Positions 8,360 to 16,514 of a stretch of DNA of 64,000 nt are shown in pieces; the stretch's first letter is position 1; each line of letters starts with the position of its first letter. Origin of the DNA: an uncultured Nitrospirota bacterium (GTDB taxonomy: Bacteria; Nitrospirota; Nitrospiria; Nitrospirales; UBA8639). A program made the position numbers and the translations under genes. The stretch is taken from NCBI GenBank assembly GCA_937139405.1, contig CAKZPV010000049.1:1-64000 (forward strand). Reading direction: 5' to 3'. Below the pieces are notes generated by a model. That model did no database searches. It was not told the origin of the DNA and was given only the letters and a program-made list of their open reading frames with translations.

Positions 8360-9694
8360 TTACCATGGGGTATTGAGGTCTTCATCATCATCATCTGCAG
8401 GAGGAGAATTTGTGGAGCGATAATACTTGCGCCCTTCTAATTCTTTTGGAAGATGAGATTGGGCTTTCGCACCCTTTGGATCATCATGGGCATAGCGGTA
8501 GTCTTTCCCATAATCTAAATCCTTCATCAACGAAGTGACCGCATTCCGCAAATGTAGCGGCACCGGCAGGTTACCTTTTTCCTTGGCATCTTTTCTCGCA
8601 GCTAAAATTCCAGCATACGATGCATTGCTTTTAGGTGCAGAGGATAAATAGGTCACCCCATGAGCCAGATTAATTTGCGCTTCAGGCAACCCTATGGCTT
8701 CCACCGCATGAAAGACAGCCGAGGCAATCACCAGCGCCTGGGAATCCACCATCCCAACATCCTCAGAAGCAAAAATTATCATGCGCCGTGCGATAAATTT
8801 CGGATCTTCCCCCCCTTCTAACATTCTCGCCAGCCAATACAGCGCTCCATCCGGATCGGAATCCCGCATGCTTTTTATGAAGGCCGAAATGAGATTGTAA
8901 TGCTCTTCCCCATCCCGGTCGTAGCGTAAGGCCTTTTGCTTCAGAGACTTTTCGACCTGAGGCTTGTCAATGATGGTAGGTTTGCCAGTTGCTGCATATT
9001 GGCTAACGACAAATTCCAGACCCGTTAACATCGAACGCGCATCACCATTACCATACCCAATCAACAGATGTTTAGCCTCAGAAGTGAGCGAGACATGCGA
9101 AGATCCGAGTCCCCGTTTGATATCTGAAAGTGTACGATCTAATATCTGCCCGAGCGCCTCTTCGTTTAAGGAATTGAGGACCACCACCATGGACCGAGAC
9201 AACAAGGGGGCAATCACTTCAAATGAAGGGTTCTGGGTAGTGGCCCCAATGAGAGTGATATCTCCTCGTTCGACATACGGAAGAAAGGCATCTTGTTGGG
9301 CTTTATTGAATCGATGAATTTCATCAACAAAGAGAAGCGTGCGTTGTCCTGACACTGTTCGACGTTGTTCCGCCATCTTCAGCAGGCCACGAAGTTCAGG
9401 CACACCACTGAGCACGGCTGAGAAGGGCACGAATGTCGCTTGGGTTTTCTTGGCAATGAGATTCGCCAGCGTCGTCTTCCCCGTCCCTGGTGGCCCCCAC
9501 AGAATAAGCGAGGGGACTCGATCTTGTTCAATGGCTATGCGCAACGGCTGATCTTCGGCCAGTACTTCGGCTTGCCCCACAAACTGATCAAACTCTAGCG
9601 GGCGCATCCGATCTGCTAAGGGAGCTTGCCGATGATCTTGAGGTTCGGATTTTGGAAACAGATCAGCCTGAGATTGAGAATCGAATAATTCCAT
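8360..9694 (-). CDS. rarA: replication-associated recombination protein A (AAA+ ATPase)
   Basis: RarA (MgsA) is a clamp-loader-like AAA+ ATPase that acts at stalled replication forks. The 444-residue length is normal. Walker A GPPGTGKTT lies at 67-75 and Walker B LLFVDEIHRF at 120-129, followed by the family's NKAQQD. Sensor regions (GATTQNPSFEV) and the C-terminal tetramerisation domain (HAVEAIGLPEAQINLAHG) are present. The C-terminus ends in an acidic tail. A second diverged copy of its last about 100 bp lies about 970 bp further on, beyond the toxin-antitoxin pair. Confidence 0.96.
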   Translation of the reverse strand: MELFDSQSQADLFPKSEPQDHRQAPLADRMRPLEFDQFVGQAEVLAEDQPLRIAIEQDRVPSLILWGPPGTGKTTLANLIAKKTQATFVPFSAVLSGVPELRGLLKMAEQRRTVSGQRTLLFVDEIHRFNKAQQDAFLPYVERGDITLIGATTQNPSFEVIAPLLSRSMVVVLNSLNEEALGQILDRTLSDIKRGLGSSHVSLTSEAKHLLIGYGNGDARSMLTGLEFVVSQYAATGKPTIIDKPQVEKSLKQKALRYDRDGEEHYNLISAFIKSMRDSDPDGALYWLARMLEGGEDPKFIARRMIIFASEDVGMVDSQALVIASAVFHAVEAIGLPEAQINLAHGVTYLSSAPKSNASYAGILAARKDAKEKGNLPVPLHLRNAVTSLMKDLDYGKDYRYAHDDPKGAKAQSHLPKELEGRKYYRSTNSPPADDDDEDLNTPW

Positions 9695-9892
9695 AAAGAA
9701 ATATCTTGTTCAAAAAATTGAGTCTGCTTCTTGTTTCTTCACTATGCTATAACCATCCAACAGGCTCCCGCAAATATCCTCTTTTAGACACACCTGCTTG
9801 TAGTATTTGGAAAAACAGCTGAAGATAGGAATCATAGAATACTTGCCTCCTAGCTTATTCATCTCATTCACTAGAAGGTTGGCTCCCTAAGT

Positions 9893-10085
9893 TCCGACGC
9901 CTGCTGTCTGGCCTATGGGAAGGACGCTCTCAATAACTGGCGGGCCTTGTTTGAGCAGAGCGAGTTGGTCCGCCTTCTTTAAGCTAGCGTCCGTCCTACC
10001 CAATTAAGTCAGACAGGGCGTCAATGGTTTTGGGTCCTTTTCCCGAAAGAAAAGGACCTCGGCTGCCGGGCCGAAACCCGGCAAC
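9893..10085 (+). repeat. structured dispersed repeat, copy 1 of 2 (193 bp)
   Basis: Matches 41374-41566 over the same 193-bp length. It contains an outer inverted repeat GGACGC (9922-9927)/GCGTCC (9987-9992) enclosing GGCGGGCC (9939-9946)/GGTCCGCC (9967-9974). Two tight hairpins follow: GGTCCTTTTC-CCGAAA-GAAAAGGACC (10033-10058) and TGCCGGG-CCGAAA-CCCGGCA (10064-10083). Both have the loop CCGAAA. Against copy 2, stem positions change in compensating pairs. It occupies most of the rarA-hydrolase intergenic region; the sequence on either side (9695-9892 and 10086-10240) shows nothing else I recognise. Similar tandem-hairpin repeats occur in other bacteria as far as I recall, but I know no name for this one. 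Confidence 0.85.
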
Positions 10086-10256
10086 TAAGAAAATTACTTT
10101 GACATATAAACTAGTGCAACAACTTCGTTCCAATTCTTTCCAAACTCTTTTTGGCTCGTAGCCCAACGTTAATGTTTGAAAAACAGTACAAAGCTGTAGA
10201 GCCAGAACTTATCTATTCTGTATTATCCAAGGAGTCCATATGAAAAGGAGGGACAA

Positions 10257-11051
10257 GTGAAAACCGTTATTGATGGCATGACAGTTGGATATACCGACGA
10301 CGGGAATGGCACACCTCTTATCTTCATCCATGCCTTTCCCCTTTCCAAATCCATGTGGCTACCGCAAGTCGATGTCCTGAAAGAGGCCTATCGAGTCATC
10401 ACCATTGACCTTGGAGGACATGGAGACTCCGATATCGTGCCATGGAATGATTCGTTAGACGGGTATGCCAAGAATATCATCCGCCTACTTGATCATCTCG
10501 AGATTACCCAAGCCGTATTTGTGGGCTTGTCGATGGGCGGGTATACCCTCTTTTCGATCTATCGACATTATGCAAATCGGGTGAAAGCCATAGTCTTAGC
10601 CGATACGAGGGCTCAAGCGGATAGCGAGGAAGGGCAAGCCGGGCGTCAGTCAATGGCGGAAGTGGCTTTCAAAGATGGGGCATCAGCCATTGCCAGTCTC
10701 ATGCTTCCTAAACTTCTGGCGCCTGCTACCATTGAACAGCGTCCTGAAATTGTGGAGGAAGTTCGGCAAATGATTCTTCAAACTCCAACGGCCGGAATTG
10801 TTGTCGACTTGGTAGCCATGGCTGCCAGGCCCGATTCTACTGATCTTCTTTCGACGATAACCTGTCCAACTTTGGTGATAGTTGGGGAAGAGGATCAAGC
10901 CACTCCCGTCGCAGAGTCGCAATACATAGCCAAGCGAATTCCTGGGTCAACATTCGTGACTATTCCTCAAGCTGGGCATCTCTCCAATTTCGAACAACCC
11001 GTCGTCTTCAATCAAGCCATGCAATCCTTTTTGGAGCGACATGAGCTATGA
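10257..11051 (+). CDS. alpha/beta-fold hydrolase
   Basis: A 264-residue single-domain cytoplasmic hydrolase. The catalytic triad is visible: nucleophile S92 in GLSMGG, D213 in VGEEDQATP and H241 in PQAGHLSN; the oxyanion-hole segment is FIHAFPLS near residue 24. These features resemble the esterase/3-oxoadipate enol-lactonase-like/chloroperoxidase-like branch, but the substrate cannot be assigned. Translation starts at GTG 10257, chosen because a strong AAGGAGG lies at 10245-10251, just upstream. No pathway genes adjoin it. Confidence 0.88.
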   Translation: MKTVIDGMTVGYTDDGNGTPLIFIHAFPLSKSMWLPQVDVLKEAYRVITIDLGGHGDSDIVPWNDSLDGYAKNIIRLLDHLEITQAVFVGLSMGGYTLFSIYRHYANRVKAIVLADTRAQADSEEGQAGRQSMAEVAFKDGASAIASLMLPKLLAPATIEQRPEIVEEVRQMILQTPTAGIVVDLVAMAARPDSTDLLSTITCPTLVIVGEEDQATPVAESQYIAKRIPGSTFVTIPQAGHLSNFEQPVVFNQAMQSFLERHEL

Positions 11052-11118
11052 CCCCGTGGATACAGAAACAAGGAGAAGAGGCGGCTCACTAGCTCTACCA
11101 CAACATCATAGAAAACTT

Positions 11119-11688
11119 TTACATCCATACCAGGACCACAAATCCCAAATAGCCGAAATACATCGTCAAGATCGATCCCACAATGATTTTGGTTCCCACC
11201 CAGTTTGCCCCTCGCCAGATCCATATACCGACCATGCCTACCATCAGAATTTCAACAAGGGAAAACACGTCTCCATGAAAATGAGGATCCCAATAGGAAA
11301 CAGGACTCACGAATTGCCAATTGGACAAGGGGTAGAAATGCCGATGAGCATCATCGTGATGTACGAAAATATCACCCAAACTATGCAACGCCACACTCGC
11401 AAAAAATAGTGACAGCATCTTCCATTTCAACCAGAGACTTAACGCTCCACCAAGAATGGCTACAGGAAACGAGTGAAAGAGATCAAAAACTATCTGCCAT
11501 CGTGCATCGAAGTATTGTTCCCAAATCACTGATTCCGGTAACCCTCGCCAGATTTTCTTCCAGAAATAAAACAGGAACATCGGCACATCAGGAAGGACAG
11601 CCCCAGCTAGGGCGGCTAACTGCAGAGATGGGGGTTTCTTCCATCCCAACAGTCCCAAATTGAGCATCAAATGGGCTGGTGTATTCAT
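11119..11688 (-). CDS. membrane-bound metal-dependent hydrolase-like protein
   Basis: A 189-residue integral membrane protein with about four to five hydrophobic segments. Conserved histidines are typical of the YdjM/DUF457-like 'membrane-bound metal-dependent hydrolase' group: NTPAHLML at the N-terminus, FDLFHSFP, and HSLGDIFVHHDDAHRHF in the middle. Such proteins are often mislabelled as cobalamin-biosynthesis CobQ; nothing here supports cobalamin. I start at the ATG at 11688 (MNTPAHL) because the upstream in-frame start is only a TTG. Convergent with the hydrolase gene at 10257. Function is unknown. Confidence 0.7.
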   Translation of the reverse strand: MNTPAHLMLNLGLLGWKKPPSLQLAALAGAVLPDVPMFLFYFWKKIWRGLPESVIWEQYFDARWQIVFDLFHSFPVAILGGALSLWLKWKMLSLFFASVALHSLGDIFVHHDDAHRHFYPLSNWQFVSPVSYWDPHFHGDVFSLVEILMVGMVGIWIWRGANWVGTKIIVGSILTMYFGYLGFVVLVWM

Positions 11689-11703
11689 CCAATTGCTATT
11701 CAA

Positions 11704-12033
11704 TGATAAGCGAGCTAGGGAAACATGGGTAGCGAGGCTTCTGCGACCTTACTCAAAGATGGCTGTACCCAAAATTTCGGGTTGGGAAAGAGAAATTCAA
11801 GAGGGTGGAATGATGTACTTAACAATCAGGGGGGAATCAAAACCGCATCGAGTAAAAACCGATTCCATTAAAAACATAGAGCCATAATACCGGCGCATCC
11901 TGCGCTCCTGGCCCGTCCTTGGGAATAGGAACGATAAAATTAAATGATGAGAGGAATTAAAGCTGATTCCATCAAGAAGGTCAAGAAGCTAATGATTCCG
12001 TACCTTTATGAAACTGGGATGCTTCGAGGAATG
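11704..12033. other. intergenic stretch without a recognised gene
   Basis: About 330 bp upstream of the membrane protein and downstream of folE. Short open frames exist but none has a ribosome-binding site or protein-like composition. It must hold the promoter of the 11119-11688 gene; I could not place it. Confidence 0.5.
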
Positions 12034-12702
12034 TTAGTCATTGTCGCCTCCACGAAGGCGAATCAATTTAAGAAATTCGTCTCTGGTTCCTTGTTGCTTT
12101 CTGAACACACCCAACATCTCACTCGTCACTGCCACTGTATTCTGCTTTTCGACCCCTCGCATACTCATGCAGAGATGTCGGGCATCCATGACAACTGCGA
12201 CTCCATGTGGATTGAGTTTTTCTTGAATGGTATGGGCGATCTGCACGGTTAACCGCTCTTGCACCTGCAAGCGTCGGCTAAACATATCCACAATACGGGG
12301 CACTTTACTCAACCCCACCACATGCTTTCGGGGGATATAACCAACATGACATTTGCCAAAAAACGGCAATAAATGATGTTCGCACAGGCTGTAAAAATCA
12401 ATATCTTTGACGATCACCATTTCGTCATATTGGATGGGAAAGAGCGCCCCGTTGAGCAGGGTGTCGATATCTTGATGGTAGCCCTGCGTCAAATAGGTTA
12501 ACGCCTTCGCCACACGCTTAGGTGTTTCTTGCAATCCATTTCGGTCAGGATTCTCTCCGAGTTGGCTTAATAATTTTCTAACGGTGGGTTCTATATCTTT
12601 AATCGAATCCGGCTCAGATATCTCGATCTTGTCTGAATCCGCAATCTTTCGGATATTCCGTGATTTAGATGCGACTTTGGATTTCGTCGATTTTGATTTC
12701 AT
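12034..12702 (-). CDS. folE: GTP cyclohydrolase I
   Basis: FolE converts GTP to 7,8-dihydroneopterin triphosphate, the entry to folate, queuosine and biopterin-type pterins. The 222-residue protein has a Lys/Ser-rich N-terminal extension (about 40 residues), then the canonical domain: [35 protein letters not shown], with zinc ligands in the CEHH segment, then [15 protein letters not shown] and the second zinc cysteine in [11 protein letters not shown]. It follows the PTPS-family gene with a 44-bp gap, suggesting co-transcription and a shared pterin pathway. Confidence 0.96.
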   Translation of the reverse strand: MKSKSTKSKVASKSRNIRKIADSDKIEISEPDSIKDIEPTVRKLLSQLGENPDRNGLQETPKRVAKALTYLTQGYHQDIDTLLNGALFPIQYDEMVIVKDIDFYSLCEHHLLPFFGKCHVGYIPRKHVVGLSKVPRIVDMFSRRLQVQERLTVQIAHTIQEKLNPHGVAVVMDARHLCMSMRGVEKQNTVAVTSEMLGVFRKQQGTRDEFLKLIRLRGGDND

Positions 12703-12746
12703 ACATCTCCATGATCGTGGGTTGAAGAAACAGTTCCCTGAAGAAT

Positions 12747-13169
12747 TTAGGACTTCGGATCACCCACATATTCAAAAAAGTTGTCCCGAGTTTCAATGAC
12801 TCCAATTTTTTCGAGTTGGCCAGTTGGGATCCGCTTCACCAACAAACCCCAGATGACTCGCGCTAAATTTTCTCCGGTTGTGGTGAGATTCTGAAAGGCT
12901 GAATCGAAATTCAAATGTTGGTGGTCGAAACGCGCGACAATGGTGCCCTGTACAATCTGATCAAGTTGGCTCACATCGGTGACTAATCCAGTTTCTGTAT
13001 TCAACTCGCCTTGGACGGTCACCTGAACCGTATAATTATGCCCATGGCCGTTGAGATTATTACATTTGCCAAAAATTTTCTGATTCACGTCATCTGGCAA
13101 TTGATCGGTATGCAGCCGATGCGCTGCGCAGAACGTATAAGTTCGAGTGATGGAGGTGAGCGTTGACAT
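12747..13169 (-). CDS. 6-pyruvoyl/6-carboxy-tetrahydropterin synthase family protein
   Basis: A 140-residue member of the PTPS/QueD family, acting on the product of FolE. Zinc-binding histidines are seen in CAAHRL and HGHNY, and the catalytic Cys in [21 protein letters not shown] supplies the catalytic-triad His and [10 protein letters not shown] the substrate-anchoring Glu. The GKCNN-x-NGHGHNY form is closer to pyruvoyl-type PTPS than to many QueD proteins, so the product could be either the queuosine intermediate or a biopterin-type pterin. No queC, queE or sepiapterin-reductase gene is in the window to decide. It precedes folE on the same strand. Confidence 0.85.
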   Translation of the reverse strand: MSTLTSITRTYTFCAAHRLHTDQLPDDVNQKIFGKCNNLNGHGHNYTVQVTVQGELNTETGLVTDVSQLDQIVQGTIVARFDHQHLNFDSAFQNLTTTGENLARVIWGLLVKRIPTGQLEKIGVIETRDNFFEYVGDPKS

Positions 13170-13238
13170 GAAGACTTGGTACTAAAGAATCAGCGTATTG
13201 TGGTAAGACATGATCGTCGCCGACCATTCGCACGTTGT

Positions 13239-13586
13239 TTATTGAGAGGATGATTTTACTTGTTCAGACTGATCCTCTGACGATTTCTCCCACTTCTCTT
13301 CCGGGACCTGAACAATGACATCCCCCAATAGACGAGCCTGACAGCCTAAACGACGATAGGATTCAGTGAGGGCTTCACGATCCAGCAAATCTTGCTCATC
13401 AAAATCAATATCAGACAAATTTTCTAACCCTGCCACCACATCAACTCGACAGGTGGTGCACGATGCATTGCCGCCACAATCGTGATTGAGGGGAAAGCCA
13501 AGCTGCTCAGCTGCCTCTAGAAGAGAAAGATCGGCGTCGACCTCTCCACTTTTTCCTTCAGGATGAATAAACGTGATTCGAGGCAT
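13239..13586 (-). CDS. 2Fe-2S ferredoxin (adrenodoxin/ISC-type spacing)
   Basis: A 115-residue ferredoxin with cluster ligands C37-x5-C43-x2-C46 (HDCGGNASCTTC) and C82 (RLGCQARL). The x5 spacing is that of the vertebrate/ISC-type group rather than plant-type. A short hydrophilic C-terminal tail is added. Its gene starts 12 bp after the NuoF-like gene, so the two are probably translated together and the ferredoxin may be the electron acceptor or donor of that flavoprotein. Confidence 0.92.
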   Translation of the reverse strand: MPRITFIHPEGKSGEVDADLSLLEAAEQLGFPLNHDCGGNASCTTCRVDVVAGLENLSDIDFDEQDLLDREALTESYRRLGCQARLLGDVIVQVPEEKWEKSSEDQSEQVKSSSQ

Positions 13587-13598
13587 CCAGGTTGACTC

Positions 13599-14894
13599 CT
13601 ATCCTGCTGCGACCGGTTCTGGTTTTTGTGGACAACGCCCTAATCGAATATGCTCTTCAAACTCGTCTCGGAATAGTCTTAAACTATTTTGCACGAGGAC
13701 GGCAGCACCAGTCACCAACGTGCAAAAGCCTGTGCCTTTGACAAACCCGCAAATTTGCAACAACTTGTCTAAGTCTTTGTCTTCACCATGCCCATTTTCG
13801 ATTTTCCGAATCAGAATCGCCAATTCTTCGGTGCCAATTTTACATGGTGGGCATTGGCCACAGGTTTCACGCTCGAAAAAATGCGAAAACTTTAAGGTTT
13901 GCTCTACCATGCATGTCGCATCATCCACCACAATCACGCCAGCAGAGCCCAGCCCCGTGCCCGCTTTTTTTAGAGAATCAAAATCCATAGACAGATCTAA
14001 TTGATCTGCGCCAACCATCGAAAAGGACGGCCCACCTGGAAAAACGGCTTTGACGCCGCGACCATTGGGCACACCTTGTCCGCAAACTTCAATCAAATGA
14101 CGGATTGACGTACCCAGCGGCAATTCATAGACACCTGATCGATTGACCGCCCCACTGAGCGAAAACAACATCGTCCCTGGTGTCGTACTCGTTCCCACCT
14201 CTCGAAACCACGCGGGGCCATTTCGTAACAGGTTAGGAATATTTGAAAGCGTCTCCACATTATTGATCAGCGTGGGCTTACCATACAGGCCAAATTCTGT
14301 GGGATAAAACGGTGGTTTTTGTTTTGGCTGTGCTGGACGCCCTTGCATCGATTCCAACATCGCAGTTTCTTCGCCAGCCACATAACTGCCGTAGCCATCG
14401 AAGACTTCGATATCTAAATTTAGATCGGTGCCCAGAATATTGTCACCGACAAACCCTTTGGCTCGAGCTTCTTCTTTGGCCCGTTCAAAGATTGCTTTCT
14501 CTTCTGCAAATTCGTGATTAAGATAAATGTAGGCTTTCTTGGCTCCAACCGTATGTGCTGCAATCAAACACCCTTCTAATAACTGATGCGGATGATGCCT
14601 GAGCAAGTAACGATCCTTGAACGTCCCAGGTTCATGCTCCCCCGCATTGCACACAAAATAATGTTCTTTGATGCGATGATTGAGGACTTTGTCCCATTTT
14701 AAACCGGTGGGAAAACCCGCTCCACCTCGCCCACGAAGATGCGCCTCCTTAATTTGCGCAATCGTGGCCTGCGGATCACTCTTAATGACACATTTGGCCC
14801 AAACTTCATACCCGCCCTGTTGGCAATAGGCATCGCTATCCCAAACATCTCCTGGAATGGTTCGCAATACACGGGGAGTCATCTCTTCAACCAT
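13599..14894 (-). CDS. nuoF: NuoF-like NADH dehydrogenase flavoprotein subunit
   Basis: A 431-residue protein with the full NuoF layout: LRGRGGAGFPTGLKW (about 54-67) and the FMN/NADH domain with YVAGEETAMLESMQGRPAQPK, a SLBB-like region, and the C-terminal N3 4Fe-4S site CGQCPPCKIG plus a distant Cys in GTGFCTLV. It would oxidise NADH via FMN. No other complex I genes adjoin it; instead a 2Fe-2S ferredoxin gene follows. It may be a displaced complex I subunit or a small NADH:ferredoxin-type diaphorase, so the gene symbol denotes family, not proven complex membership. Confidence 0.9.
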   Translation of the reverse strand: MVEEMTPRVLRTIPGDVWDSDAYCQQGGYEVWAKCVIKSDPQATIAQIKEAHLRGRGGAGFPTGLKWDKVLNHRIKEHYFVCNAGEHEPGTFKDRYLLRHHPHQLLEGCLIAAHTVGAKKAYIYLNHEFAEEKAIFERAKEEARAKGFVGDNILGTDLNLDIEVFDGYGSYVAGEETAMLESMQGRPAQPKQKPPFYPTEFGLYGKPTLINNVETLSNIPNLLRNGPAWFREVGTSTTPGTMLFSLSGAVNRSGVYELPLGTSIRHLIEVCGQGVPNGRGVKAVFPGGPSFSMVGADQLDLSMDFDSLKKAGTGLGSAGVIVVDDATCMVEQTLKFSHFFERETCGQCPPCKIGTEELAILIRKIENGHGEDKDLDKLLQICGFVKGTGFCTLVTGAAVLVQNSLRLFRDEFEEHIRLGRCPQKPEPVAAG

Positions 14895-15095
14895 GAGTCG
14901 CCTCTATCACAACAGTCCAATTTTTCATTTTCATCAGTATCTCGGTGGTTTGGGGTGTGAGTACTTCACAAATTATTCTTCGCATCCCACTATACGAATG
15001 GGTCTCAAATGACGTCAAGCAGAGGATGAAAAAGCCAAAAGACTCTGATCTGAAAATCATGGGCACAATAAGGACACGCACACACCGGTAGGAAG

Positions 15096-16043
15096 TTAGG
15101 CTGTCTTTTTTATCATCTGATCAACTTTTTCACACAATTCTCGAACCACTTGAGCTGACGCTTCTAACCCGCCTTTTTCCTCGGTGGTTAACGCATATTC
15201 GATGATGGCTTCGGCACCATCCAATCCCAATTTCACCGGAACCCCTAACACCAAATCTTGAAATCCATATTCTCCTTCACATAAGACGGCACAAGGGAGA
15301 ATTTTCTTTTGATCTTTCGTAATCGCTTCGACCATTTCCACCACAGAGGCTGCCGGAGCATAATAGGCACTGCCCGTCTTCAATAAATTGACAATTTCTG
15401 CCCCGCCTTCACGTGTTCGTTTGATCAGTGCTTGAAGCGTTTCAGGTGGAAGCCATTCATCTATGGGACGCCCGGCAATCGTCGTATACCGAATGAGAGG
15501 CACCATCGAATCGCCATGTCCGCCTAAGACCATTGCGTGAATGTTTTCCACCGAGACTTGTAATGCCTCTGCTATGAAGGAACGGAATCGTGCAGAATCC
15601 AGCACACCCGCCATTCCCAGCACGCGGTTTCGTGGAAATCCACTGACCCGGTGAGCCACATGAGTCATGACATCTAGTGGATTCGAGACAATAATGATAA
15701 TCGCATCCGGAGACTGTTTGGTTGTTTCTTTGACAACTGACGAAACAATCTTCGTATTGGTCTCCAACAATTCGTCTCGACTCATACCCGGTCGCCTCGG
15801 AATACCCGAGGTAATGATGACCAAATCCGAATCTCTGGTCGCTTCGTAACTATTCGCACCTGTGACCGCGGAATCATAGGCACAAACTGGTCCAGCTTCG
15901 ACAAGATCCAAGGCTTTGCCTTGTGGCATTCCTTCGACAATGTCTACTAACACAATGTCGTAACAATTTTTTTCAGCGAGGCGTTGTGCAATAGACCCAC
16001 CCACATTACCCGCACCCACCACAGTCACTTTTACTCGCCTCAT
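15096..16043 (-). CDS. mdh: malate dehydrogenase (LDH-like type)
   Basis: Mdh interconverts malate and oxaloacetate with NAD in the TCA cycle. The Rossmann start [17 protein letters not shown], the coenzyme/substrate region [35 protein letters not shown] and the catalytic His in [12 protein letters not shown] are intact, which places it in the LDH-like (group III) malate dehydrogenases. I use ATG 16043 (MRRVKV), which has GGGTGG just upstream and starts the fold directly; an upstream ATG at 16076 would add 11 residues. The product is then about 315 residues. It follows the 16083-16487 gene closely. Confidence 0.94.
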   Translation of the reverse strand: MRRVKVTVVGAGNVGGSIAQRLAEKNCYDIVLVDIVEGMPQGKALDLVEAGPVCAYDSAVTGANSYEATRDSDLVIITSGIPRRPGMSRDELLETNTKIVSSVVKETTKQSPDAIIIIVSNPLDVMTHVAHRVSGFPRNRVLGMAGVLDSARFRSFIAEALQVSVENIHAMVLGGHGDSMVPLIRYTTIAGRPIDEWLPPETLQALIKRTREGGAEIVNLLKTGSAYYAPAASVVEMVEAITKDQKKILPCAVLCEGEYGFQDLVLGVPVKLGLDGAEAIIEYALTTEEKGGLEASAQVVRELCEKVDQMIKKTA

Positions 16044-16082
16044 CACGCCACCCATTCCTTTGAGGACCCCAGCCACGCGCGT

Positions 16083-16487
16083 TTAGTCATCATCATGGCT
16101 CGCCCATCCTGCGACTTTAAAATTGATGGTACATACAAAATTATCCCCATCATAAAAATTCACTTTAATCTTTTTTTTGCCGTATTCTCGCGACAAAAAA
16201 CTATCAGGATTCTCGACAAATTCCTGATACTCCCCCGCCGCATATCCACCAAGCTCATTAAACGCCACAATCATCCCAACTTTGACTTCCTGTAACATTT
16301 TTGTCGTGCAGCGAGGATAGATTTCCCAAAACTTCTCTCGGATTTCGTCCGGCGTCGGCTCCGTTCGCTCTCCGTCCTCCGGACGTGGCTTATCAAATTT
16401 GGCCTGACGCCGGACATAGGGATACTGATGGCCGGTAAATAGCTTATACAGCCAAGGCGGCACTTCTGGTCGAGTCGAATTGGTCAT
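16083..16487 (-). CDS. conserved-looking protein of unknown function
   Basis: A 134-residue soluble protein, not recognised. It is rich in charged and aromatic residues, with PPWLYKLFTGHQYPYVRR near the N-terminus and an EEs-and-Ks-rich middle (PTPDEIREKFWEIYPRC), and ends in GWASHDDD. No signal peptide or membrane segment. It sits between the NorD-like gene (27 bp) and mdh, all on one strand, so it is likely part of that operon. The single Cys pattern does not suggest a metal site. Confidence 0.7.
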   Translation of the reverse strand: MTNSTRPEVPPWLYKLFTGHQYPYVRRQAKFDKPRPEDGERTEPTPDEIREKFWEIYPRCTTKMLQEVKVGMIVAFNELGGYAAGEYQEFVENPDSFLSREYGKKKIKVNFYDGDNFVCTINFKVAGWASHDDD

Positions 16488-16514
16488 GAGTGTCTCATCA
16501 CATCCTCATAAAAG

